DNA from: Burkholderiales bacterium
Lineage (GTDB): Bacteria > Pseudomonadota > Gammaproteobacteria > Burkholderiales > SG8-39
DNA length: 5,793 nucleotides
Assembly (NCBI GenBank): GCA_919902965.1
Contig: CAKKSJ010000186.1
Span: 1-5,793 of the forward strand
Direction: 5' to 3'
Shown here: piece by piece, positions 1 to 5,262 of the stretch
Layout: each line of letters opens with the position of its first letter
Position numbering within the stretch: the stretch's first letter is position 1
Translations under genes and position numbers: made by a program
Notes under the pieces: generated by a model
What the model was told of the DNA's origin: nothing
What the model saw: the letters and a program-made list of their open reading frames with translations, nothing else
The model's database searches: none

Positions 1-2
1 GT

Positions 3-272
3 CAGGCGCGGAAAAAACGTGAAGCGGAGGAGGCGGAGCGCCGGCGCGAATGGGAACACCAGCAAGCGATTGCTGAGGAAAAGCGGCGCGTGGAGGCGCT
101 TTACAAAGCCGCCGCAGCCCTGCGCGAGTACCGCATCGTGACGGGCTACATAGACGAAGTGCGGCGGTTCGGTCGAGTGCCGGATGACCAGCGGCGCGAA
201 GGCCAGACGCTCGACGATTGGCTGGCCTGGGCGGAGGCCCAGGCGCAACAGATCCACCCCCTGGGTGACTAA
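3..272 (+). CDS. C-terminal part of coiled-coil protein of unknown function (5' end outside window)
   Basis: The frame is open from the first complete codon (position 3) to the TAA at 270-272, giving 89 visible residues. A GTG at 90 could be read as a start, but the frame runs on upstream with the same composition and no stop, so this is most likely the tail of a longer gene. The first ~33 visible residues are almost all Arg, Lys, Glu, Gln and Ala (for example KKREAEEAERRREWE), as expected for a long charged coiled coil. They are followed by a predicted helical segment (AALREYRIVTGYIDEVRRFG) and a C-terminal block rich in Trp and Ala (LDDWLAWAEAQAQQIHPL). From memory, this W-L-x-W-A-x-x-x-A ending recurs at the C-terminus of uncharacterised bacterial proteins, but I cannot name the family. 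There is no signal peptide, membrane segment or catalytic motif in the visible part. It is followed by 131 bp of spacer before the ATPase gene on the same strand. Confidence 0.7.
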   Translation, partial: QARKKREAEEAERRREWEHQQAIAEEKRRVEALYKAAAALREYRIVTGYIDEVRRFGRVPDDQRREGQTLDDWLAWAEAQAQQIHPLGD

Positions 273-305
273 CGCGAGTCGGCGACCGCCTGGCGAGTCC
301 GCGAG

Positions 306-335
306 CCGGGCCTGGTGGCACGCTGCCGAGCCCGG
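306..335. repeat. Inverted repeat in the spacer after the first gene
   Basis: CCGGGC at 306-311 is perfectly complementary to GCCCGG at 330-335. An inner GGC/GCC pair (317-319 with 325-327) could stack inside the 18-nt loop. It lies 33 bp after the TAA of the upstream gene, where a terminator would be expected, but no T-run follows on the + strand. It could act as a weak or Rho-assisted terminator, or be a chance product of GC-rich sequence. Confidence 0.3.
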
Positions 336-403
336 GACGGGCCGCTAGAAAGTCGTTCGGGCTGATTCAAAGTACAATCTTGAATTAGCCGACCTGCGGA
401 TAT

Positions 404-1582
404 ATGCTTCCAGCCATGATCGAACGAGACCTAGCCCCAAGCCTCCGCGCCGCGGCAAGATGCTTTCCGGCGGTAACGCTGACCGGCCCCCGTCAGAGCG
501 GGAAGTCCACGTTGTGCCGCATGGTTTTCCCTAAACTGGCCTACGCCAACCTGGAAGCCCCCGATGTTCGGGCTTTCGCCGCAACGGACCCGCGCAGATT
601 CTTGGCCCAATTCGAGAAAGGGGCCATCATCGATGAGATTCAACGCGTTCCCGACCTGACTTCGTACTTGCAGCAAATCATCGATGACAACCCTCAGCGT
701 GGGCGCTGGATCCTCACCGGTTCGCAGAGCCTGACCATGATGGAATCTGTCAGCCAATCGCTTGCAGGCCGAACCGCCATCCTTCATCTGCTGCCATTGG
801 CGCGGAGCGAATCGCTTCGCTTTGGTCGACATCCCAAATCGCTGGATGAGACGATGTTCACCGGCGGCTACCCGCGCATCCTCGATGAACGGCTTGAGCC
901 GAGTGAATGGCTAGGTTCGTACATTCGCACCTACGTGGAGCGCGACGTTCGTCTCGTCTCGAACATCGGCGACCTTGCCGTCTTCCAACGGTTCGTGCAA
1001 TTGTGCGCGAGCCGGACTGCGCAACTTCTAAACCTCTCGTCGCTGGCGCTTGACGCGGGCATCTCGCAACCGACTGCCAAGGCATGGCTATCGATTCTCG
1101 AAGCCACGTTTATCGCGTTTCGACTGCAGCCGTACTTTGGAAACATCGGCAAGCGCCTAGTTAAGGCATCGAAACTGCATTTTTACGATACGGGCCTGGT
1201 GTGTTGGCTGCTAGGAATCCGCGAACCAGCGCAGCTTGGCCTGCACCCTCTGCGCGGTCCCATCTTCGAAACGTGGGTCCTTTCGGAGATTCTCAAGCAT
1301 CGGCTCAATCGAGGCGAACACGCCGGTTTGTATTTCTACCGCGATCGACAGGGTCTCGAGGCCGACATCGTCATCGAGGAAGGGCGCAGGCTCACCGTGG
1401 TGGAAGCCAAGGCTGGGCAGACAGCCACCCAGGAACTCGTGAACGCGGGCCAGCAGGTAACTACGGCTCTCACGAATGCCGCAGAAACAAGCCGCGTCGT
1501 GGTGTTCGGCGGCGAGGCCGGCCAGAAACGGTCCGATGTCGAAGTCCTGTCCTGGAACTCGCTTCACCAACGGAGTTGGTGA
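404..1582 (+). CDS. AAA ATPase of the ATP-binding protein/DUF4143 family
   Basis: A 392-residue protein of usual length for this family of P-loop ATPases. The order is: N-terminal AAA domain (AAA_14 type) with Walker A GPRQSGKST at residues 28-36, a Walker B-type segment AIIDEIQRVP at 74-83, a sensor-like strand ILTGSQ at 103-108 and a conserved SLAGR at 119-123. A DUF4143-type region follows at about 195-340, with a winged-helix-like part (ISQPTAKAWLSILEATFI) and then YDTGLVCWLLGI. Near the C-terminus D321, E334 and K336 (EADIV...VVEAKAG) sit where a PD-(D/E)XK nuclease-like core would place them. No signal peptide or membrane segment is visible, so it is probably cytosolic. The family's cellular role is largely unknown, and members are common in variable genome regions. 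ATG 404 has only a weak GCGGA upstream. ATG 416 would begin MIERDL, which matches the usual start of relatives, so 388 residues is a real alternative. TACAAT at 373-378 could be a -10 element, but no good -35 is seen. The gene stands alone and converges on the SNF2 gene. Confidence 0.93.
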   Translation: MLPAMIERDLAPSLRAAARCFPAVTLTGPRQSGKSTLCRMVFPKLAYANLEAPDVRAFAATDPRRFLAQFEKGAIIDEIQRVPDLTSYLQQIIDDNPQRGRWILTGSQSLTMMESVSQSLAGRTAILHLLPLARSESLRFGRHPKSLDETMFTGGYPRILDERLEPSEWLGSYIRTYVERDVRLVSNIGDLAVFQRFVQLCASRTAQLLNLSSLALDAGISQPTAKAWLSILEATFIAFRLQPYFGNIGKRLVKASKLHFYDTGLVCWLLGIREPAQLGLHPLRGPIFETWVLSEILKHRLNRGEHAGLYFYRDRQGLEADIVIEEGRRLTVVEAKAGQTATQELVNAGQQVTTALTNAAETSRVVVFGGEAGQKRSDVEVLSWNSLHQRSW

Positions 1583-1770
1583 TGTTGAAGGGGTGATTGA
1601 CCGACTGTGGCGGAACGACCCAAGGGCTGCCGGGTTCGGCGGTTCGCACGAGCGGCACATTGATTCGGTTCATGCTGGTTGGACTCCTGGAATGACTCAA
1701 CCGAGGAAAACATCGCCTCTTGCGAACGCCCGTGTCGGTGCGGAGTTGGTGCGCAATTCGCAAAATTTCT

Positions 1771-1820
1771 TTGTCTTTCTGTGTCCTTCGGAGTACCCTG
1801 GTGTCCATTGGTGTCCCCTC
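1771..1820. repeat. Degenerate 10-bp tandem repeat, five units
   Basis: The block divides into five consecutive decamers: ttgtctttct, gtgtccttcg, gagtaccctg, gtgtccattg, gtgtcccctc. GTGTCC recurs at 1781, 1801 and 1811, and the third unit matches the same pattern more loosely. The consensus is close to GTGTCC-N-TTG; on the other strand it reads CAA-N-GGACAC. The period equals about one helical turn. From memory, GGACAC/AAGGACACAAAG-type spacer repeats are seen in several phyla, including Planctomycetota. Their function is not known to me. The frame is non-coding. Confidence 0.6.
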
Positions 1821-1837
1821 TCTGATGGGGGGAGGGG
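1815..1837. repeat. Strong G/C inverted repeat at the end of the decamer array
   Basis: CCCCTC at 1815-1820 pairs perfectly with GAGGGG at 1832-1837. Three more pairs inside (1821-1823 with 1829-1831, two of them G-U) would give a 9-bp stem with a 5-nt loop. It begins within the last decamer unit. Neither strand has a T-run after it, so it is not a standard intrinsic terminator. The G run at 1827-1832 could instead pair with the C run at 1888-1893 in the tRNA-like fragment, so two alternative folds are possible. Confidence 0.4.
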
Positions 1838-1877
1838 CGTTATGCGGCGTATTGGCTTGTTTTGCGGGTTGTCTTTT

Positions 1878-1900
1878 GGGTTCGATTCCCCCCGCCTCCA
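1878..1900 (+). other. tRNA/tmRNA 3'-end-like fragment, possible attachment-site remnant
   Basis: The stretch has the layout of the last 23 nt of a tRNA or tmRNA gene: GGG, the T-loop TTCGATT (1881-1887), a C-rich T-stem strand (1888-1892), an acceptor 3' strand CGCCTCC (1893-1899) and a discriminator A (1900). No CCA follows. Only three T-stem pairs form (1878-1880 with 1888-1890); the next two positions are T opposite C, so the match stops abruptly at 1877. No convincing remainder of a tRNA lies upstream. Integrases of islands and phages commonly recombine at tRNA or tmRNA 3' ends and leave such a fragment as a direct repeat at the far end of the element, so this may be one att site. The partner copy would lie outside the window. 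Confidence 0.45.
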
Positions 1901-1910
1901 ATGCAAATGT

Positions 1911-1930
1911 CTTATTTGATAAGGACTTAT
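1911..1930. repeat. Alternating CTTAT/ATAAG dyads beside the tRNA-like fragment
   Basis: CTTAT (1911-1915), ATAAG (1919-1923) and CTTAT (1926-1930) occur in one short AT-rich stretch, separated by TTG and GA, so the central ATAAG can pair with either neighbour. The stretch starts 10 bp after the tRNA-like fragment. Such dyads suit binding of a dimeric protein such as a recombinase or repressor, but no such gene is in the window. The repeat is seen directly; its role is inferred. Confidence 0.35.
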
Positions 1931-2006
1931 GGCAGCCAAATCCGTATTACGGGTACTTTTCCGGGAACACTGGCACAATTCACAGGCCAAGTTTGCCGTA
2001 CGAACT

Positions 2007-2027
2007 GCGTTTCTGAGGCGAAAACGC
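2007..2027. repeat. Inverted repeat downstream of the SNF2 stop (distal)
   Basis: GCGTTT at 2007-2012 is complementary to AAACGC at 2022-2027, with a 9-nt loop. It lies about 110 bp beyond the SNF2 stop on the minus strand and might help end that transcript. No T-run follows on the minus strand, so the assignment as terminator is weak. Confidence 0.2.
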
Positions 2028-2039
2028 GGTTGCCATTGA

Positions 2040-2066
2040 AGGCGGCAGCGGACAATCCCCCCGCCT
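2040..2066 (-). terminator. Weak terminator candidate for the SNF2 gene
   Basis: AGGCGG at 2040-2045 is perfectly complementary to CCGCCT at 2061-2066, with a 15-nt loop. It is the first clear dyad after the SNF2 stop codon on the minus strand, about 70 bp downstream. There is no T-run after it, so it would not be a classical intrinsic terminator and may be coincidental in GC-rich DNA. Confidence 0.2.
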
Positions 2067-2133
2067 GCATCTGGTCAATCGCAGATTATCTTCTGACGCT
2101 TCTGATGGAATCCAAGGCGATGGCAGGCGATGC

Positions 2134-4821
2134 TCATTCCGCGTGGGTGAGAATCCGCGCGAGGATGCTCGACAGTGCGGACATGGCGGAATCATCCGGT
2201 AGCGTGAAAGTAAGTCGTGGACGGCCGTGCGAATCGCGATCCAGGCAGTCGCCGAGACGCGACGCCAAGTCCTGTACCAGTCGGCCCGTTTCGTGCGTAG
2301 GTTCCGGGGCTTGGAACATTTCTCCAAACCAGAAGACGGCGGCGCTGAGCAAACGGCCTCCCGCAAGCGACATCCGTTCCTTGCGTGCGAGCCGTTCTGC
2401 CTCGTCCGCCGCGCTGATTTGCGCGGAGTTGTCGATGGGCGCCGCGGGTTTCTCGCCTAACAAGATTTCGAGTCGACGCTTGAGTTCCTCGCTTCCGCCG
2501 ACCAAGTCGACCTGATCCGTTTCGGCGTCCGGATCCAGCGCGGCGATGGCCAAATCGCGCTTGGCCGACAACGTGCTCAACAGGCTTTCCTCGATCGTCT
2601 GCTCAGCGACCAGGACGTATGCCTGAACAGGTTGACGTTGACCCATGCGGTGTGCCCGAGCGATGCGCTGTTCGAGGACCGCCGGGTTCCAGGGGAGATC
2701 GACATTGATGACCGTATTGGCCGCCTGAAGGTTGAGCCCGGTTGAACCGGCGTTGGTGGTGATGAACAACCGGCATTTGGGGTCGGTTTGGAATTGGTGC
2801 ACCAGCGCCTGTCGCTGCTTCTGAGGCACAGACCCATCGAGGCGAACGTAGGCAAGTTCGCGCTCCTTGATCAACGGTTCGATCAAGTCCAGCATGGTCG
2901 TCCACTCCGAAAACAGGAGGACCTTGCACTGCTTGTTCTGAAACAGTGTCTCAAACAGATCGTCCATCGCCTCCAGCTTGCTGGAGTGCCCCGGCTTCTG
3001 TTTGTCGACCAGGAACGTGCTGTCCGCGGCCATCCGGCACATCAGCAGGGCCTTGCGAAGCCGAAGCAGATCCATCTCAGAGATGAACTTCTTCCGAACG
3101 ATCTGGCTGACGATCATCATGTTTGCCCGATGGATTTCGAGCTGTTCCTCCGTCGGGGCAATGCGGATGATCTCCGTTGTGCGGGGTGGCAGATCCAACG
3201 CCACGGAAGCGCGCGTTCGACGGAGCAGAATCGGTTTCAGTCGGTCCCGAAGCTCTTGGAGGCTCTTGTAGCCCAGCACCTTGCCCTTCTCATCGACGAT
3301 GCGATGGCGGTTGAAGAATCGAAAGGCAGGGCCCAAGCGACGATCGTCAATGAACTCGACGATGGAAAAAAGGTCGTCGAGGCGGTTCTCCAGCGGCGTT
3401 CCGGTGAGAACCAGCGCGAACGGCGATTTCAATCCCTTGATGACGCGGCTGGTTTTTGCCTCCCAATTCTTGATTCGCTGCCCCTCGTCCAGAATGATCA
3501 GATCCCACGAGGCTTGTTCGATGGCCAGAATGTCCCGCAGAACCTGTTCATAGTTGCAGACGGTGAAGAAGCACTCGTTCTTATATTGGCGGACGCGCTC
3601 CTCGGCGCTTCCGGCGACGAGCTGACAGTCGCGGTCCGCGAACCGATTGATTTCACTTCGCCATTGGGATTTCAACGACGCCGGGCAGACGATCAGCACT
3701 TTGGTAATCCCCGCCTCTCGCGCCAGCATCTCGGCCACGCCGATCCCCTGGATCGTTTTCCCGAGTCCCATCTCGTCGGCGAGGATCGCGCGGGCGGCGC
3801 CGACTGCGAAGGCGACGCCGTCCAACTGGTACGGCAGGAGCTCCACTTTCAGGAGCTCCTTTCGCAGCGGGTGTGTCCGCGGGTCGCGGCGAATCTCCGT
3901 GACCTTCGAGTTGATATCGGTTTGGAAAAGTCGCCGTTTGATGTACTCCTCGGCGTCCGGGTACACCGCTACCTCTTGACCCAAGGACGTGAGTTTCGTC
4001 ACCCGTTTCAGGAGGTCGCGCACGTCGGTGATGACCCGTTCGCGGATCGGTCGGATCCACACTTCGGCCGCCGGCTCGATCTTGGCGGGCGTGAGCAGGC
4101 GCAATTCGAGTTCGGATCCGTGTCGCAGGTGGACCGCGAACTCCGTTTGCCGGTGAGGTCGTTGCCGGACGGTCTTGGGGAATCGGGCCTTCGCCTTGAG
4201 TTGTACGTGCAGAATGTGCTTGCAGACGCCGAGCGTGTTCTTGCGAAAATCAGGACAAGAGCAAAAGGATTCGCCCGCTTCCCAGCCGCGAAGGGCAACG
4301 CGGTACGTCTTGCCTGATTCCGTGTTCGTGACCACGTAGTCCGTCCACAGTCGATCGGCGTCGACGGACCGAATTGACATTCGCTCCTCGCGGGCGCGCT
4401 TCCGTCGTTCATCGACGGCGGCGCGAACCAATTCCTCGTCGGTCAGCGACTCCATGGGTTTGCGCTCCGTCGGGGGAGCGGCCAGACCCAGCGCGGTCTT
4501 CTCCTCGAGAATCAGCGAAAGCGCGGCGCCGACGTGTTCACAGGCGGTCGAGCATCGCGTGCAATTCCAGCGAAGCCGGTTCCTCGCTTCCGCCTGCGTC
4601 GTGATCGTGACGACGGCGTCGTTCAGCCGGAGTCGGAACAAATCGCCAGCCCAACGAACGTCCTCCTGGATGTCGATCTCGTACGCGCCGCCGGTGCGGA
4701 TCAGCTTCGATCCGTCGGGGCCGAGCAGCTTGCACGCTTCCGGGAATGTGAGGCGGGAGAGGCGGTCCCGCAGGCTTCGTTCGTCCTTGTGTTTGACGCT
4801 CCGCTCGATCGTGGTCGGCAT
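2134..4821 (-). CDS. SWIM zinc-finger SNF2-family DEAD/DEAH-box ATPase (helicase-like)
   Basis: An 895-residue superfamily 2 ATPase of the SNF2 type, expected to couple ATP hydrolysis to translocation on DNA and remodelling of bound proteins. The N-terminal region carries two metal-binding clusters: C87-x2-C90-x3-C94-x-H96, and a SWIM finger C187-x-C189...C200-x-H202 (FCSCPDF...VCKHI). The RecA-like lobes follow: motif I DEMGLGKT (349-356), Ia IVCPASLKSQW, motif II LDEGQ (D445-Q448), motif III LTGTPLEN, motif IV VLLFSEWTTMLDLIE, motif V TTNAGSTGLNLQAAN and motif VI QRIARAHRMGQ (718-728). All ATPase residues look intact. The ~75-residue tail after position 815 is not a domain I can name. Start choice: the longer frame from GTG 4827 has AGGAG (4833-4829) only 1 nt away, whereas ATG 4821 has it at 7 nt, so ATG 4821 is preferred. 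No partner gene is co-transcribed; it diverges from the Fic gene and converges on the ATPase. A general DNA repair/transcription role or a defence role are both possible. Confidence 0.96.
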   Translation of the reverse strand: MPTTIERSVKHKDERSLRDRLSRLTFPEACKLLGPDGSKLIRTGGAYEIDIQEDVRWAGDLFRLRLNDAVVTITTQAEARNRLRWNCTRCSTACEHVGAALSLILEEKTALGLAAPPTERKPMESLTDEELVRAAVDERRKRAREERMSIRSVDADRLWTDYVVTNTESGKTYRVALRGWEAGESFCSCPDFRKNTLGVCKHILHVQLKAKARFPKTVRQRPHRQTEFAVHLRHGSELELRLLTPAKIEPAAEVWIRPIRERVITDVRDLLKRVTKLTSLGQEVAVYPDAEEYIKRRLFQTDINSKVTEIRRDPRTHPLRKELLKVELLPYQLDGVAFAVGAARAILADEMGLGKTIQGIGVAEMLAREAGITKVLIVCPASLKSQWRSEINRFADRDCQLVAGSAEERVRQYKNECFFTVCNYEQVLRDILAIEQASWDLIILDEGQRIKNWEAKTSRVIKGLKSPFALVLTGTPLENRLDDLFSIVEFIDDRRLGPAFRFFNRHRIVDEKGKVLGYKSLQELRDRLKPILLRRTRASVALDLPPRTTEIIRIAPTEEQLEIHRANMMIVSQIVRKKFISEMDLLRLRKALLMCRMAADSTFLVDKQKPGHSSKLEAMDDLFETLFQNKQCKVLLFSEWTTMLDLIEPLIKERELAYVRLDGSVPQKQRQALVHQFQTDPKCRLFITTNAGSTGLNLQAANTVINVDLPWNPAVLEQRIARAHRMGQRQPVQAYVLVAEQTIEESLLSTLSAKRDLAIAALDPDAETDQVDLVGGSEELKRRLEILLGEKPAAPIDNSAQISAADEAERLARKERMSLAGGRLLSAAVFWFGEMFQAPEPTHETGRLVQDLASRLGDCLDRDSHGRPRLTFTLPDDSAMSALSSILARILTHAE

Positions 4822-4972
4822 CGTCACTCTCCTATTGGCTTATCCGCTTCGGTGTTCCTTCGCCGCACGTCGGCAAGGATCGTCGCCCCAAACGATTTGA
4901 CGACGCATCGCTCCTGCTCCGGCTCGCACTCTTGGGGGTTTCCAGTCCGACCGCCATGAAAGACCCCGTGAC

Positions 4973-4990
4973 CCACGTCCTCGCACGTGG
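4973..4990. repeat. Perfect dyad CCACGT-N6-ACGTGG, operator-like
   Basis: CCACGT (4973-4978) and ACGTGG (4985-4990) form a perfect 6-bp inverted repeat around the 6-nt spacer CCTCGC. It lies about 150 bp upstream of the SNF2 start, between two divergent genes, so termination is an unlikely role. An operator for a dimeric regulator or a hairpin in a leader RNA of the SNF2 transcript are both possible. Confidence 0.35.
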
Positions 4991-5000
4991 ACCTACCTCG

Positions 5001-5018
5001 GGCGGGGCGCGTACCGCC
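5001..5018. repeat. Dyad GGCGG-N8-CCGCC next to the operator-like dyad
   Basis: GGCGG (5001-5005) and CCGCC (5014-5018) can pair around an 8-nt loop, 10 bp from the neighbouring 4973-4990 dyad. In a minus-strand transcript the two would be tandem hairpins. In such GC-rich sequence a 5-bp stem is easily found by chance. Confidence 0.2.
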
Positions 5019-5205
5019 TAGCTCACCGTTCCGGGCGACATCCCGAGTTTACATCAGGAATAACGCAAGACCATCCATCGGTGAGTGGGGCCGACTTCGA
5101 AAGCGGGCGATTGCCCACCGGCTCGTAACTGATGAGTGCTGCACGTAACGACCACCGAAGCTGGCAGCGAATCGACAACGGCATGCGAGATCGCTGGGGC
5201 TCGAA

Positions 5206-5235
5206 TTGGCTACTCGCGGATCAAAGGGCTATTAT
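5206..5235 (+). promoter_or_regulatory. Sigma70-like promoter for the Fic gene
   Basis: TTGGCT at 5206-5211 matches the -35 consensus at four of six positions. TATTAT at 5230-5235 matches the -10 consensus at five of six, with an 18-bp spacer. Transcription would begin near 5242, giving a leader of about 20 nt with the ribosome binding site GGGAG at 5251-5255. The geometry fits the Fic gene well, but the call is by eye only. Confidence 0.45.
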
Positions 5236-5262
5236 TGGGCTACTGGAACTGGGAGAAGGGCG

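Larger units (their letters stand above)
1583..2133. other. Gene-free spacer between convergent genes
   Basis: 551 bp separate the stop of the DUF4143 ATPase (+) from the stop of the SNF2 gene (-). Several overlapping frames of 90-220 codons are open here on both strands, but none shows a recognisable domain, a ribosome binding site or a protein-like composition, and they contradict each other. The spacer looks less GC-rich than the genes. Its left 190 bp hold only a short dyad (GCCG-GGTT-CGGC at 1629-1640, no T-run). The middle holds the decamer repeat, the hairpin, the tRNA-end-like fragment and the CTTAT/ATAAG dyads, annotated separately. The right part holds two dyads beyond the SNF2 stop. 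No U-tract terminator is visible for either gene. Confidence 0.7.
4822..5262. other. Divergent intergenic region between SNF2 and Fic genes
   Basis: 441 bp lie between the two divergent start codons, so both promoters should be here. It contains several short perfect dyads (4973-4990, 5001-5018, 5032-5045 and 5105-5116) and a good promoter just before the Fic gene. Short frames exist (for example 4957-4832 and 4908-4840 on the minus strand, 5132-5311 on the plus strand), but none has a recognisable product. No clear promoter for the SNF2 gene could be picked out by eye. Confidence 0.6.

Noticed and set aside
90..272. Treating GTG 90 as the true start of the first gene
   Set aside because: The same frame continues upstream to the window edge with coiled-coil composition and no stop, so the gene is more likely truncated by the window.
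1629..1640. GCCG-GGTT-CGGC dyad as terminator of the ATPase gene
   Set aside because: The stem is only 4 bp and no T-run follows, too weak to call.
1828..1900. A complete 73-nt tRNA with anticodon TTT ending at the tRNA-like fragment
   Set aside because: The acceptor pairs at six of seven positions, but the D-stem and anticodon stem are almost entirely G-U or mismatched, the T-stem has only three pairs, and T8 and A14 are missing. At best it is a very decayed tRNA, so I kept only the 3' fragment.
1590..1900. A full tmRNA (ssrA) gene starting near GGGGTGATT at 1590
   Set aside because: The conserved 5' GG(A/C)TTCGAC block and any tag-peptide frame ending in ALAA plus stop are absent, so only the 3' end resembles tmRNA.
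1470..1990. Overlapping open frames on both strands (1470-1901 -, 1476-1919 +, 1697-1990 -, 1720-2016 +)
   Set aside because: They overlap one another, the end of the ATPase gene and non-coding repeats. None has protein-like composition or a start signal.
1862..2515. A 217-codon plus-strand frame crossing the spacer into the SNF2 3' end
   Set aside because: It is rich in Ser, Arg and Pro without domain signatures, runs antisense through the SNF2 C-terminus and conflicts with other open frames.
2788..4317. A 509-codon plus-strand frame opposite the SNF2 gene
   Set aside because: It is an antisense shadow of the SNF2 coding sequence. It has no recognisable domain or ribosome binding site, while the opposite strand carries all the helicase motifs in order.
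4832..4957. A 41-residue minus-strand frame before the SNF2 gene
   Set aside because: It has Ser/Arg-rich composition, no ribosome binding site and no recognisable homology; it is likely chance in GC-rich sequence.
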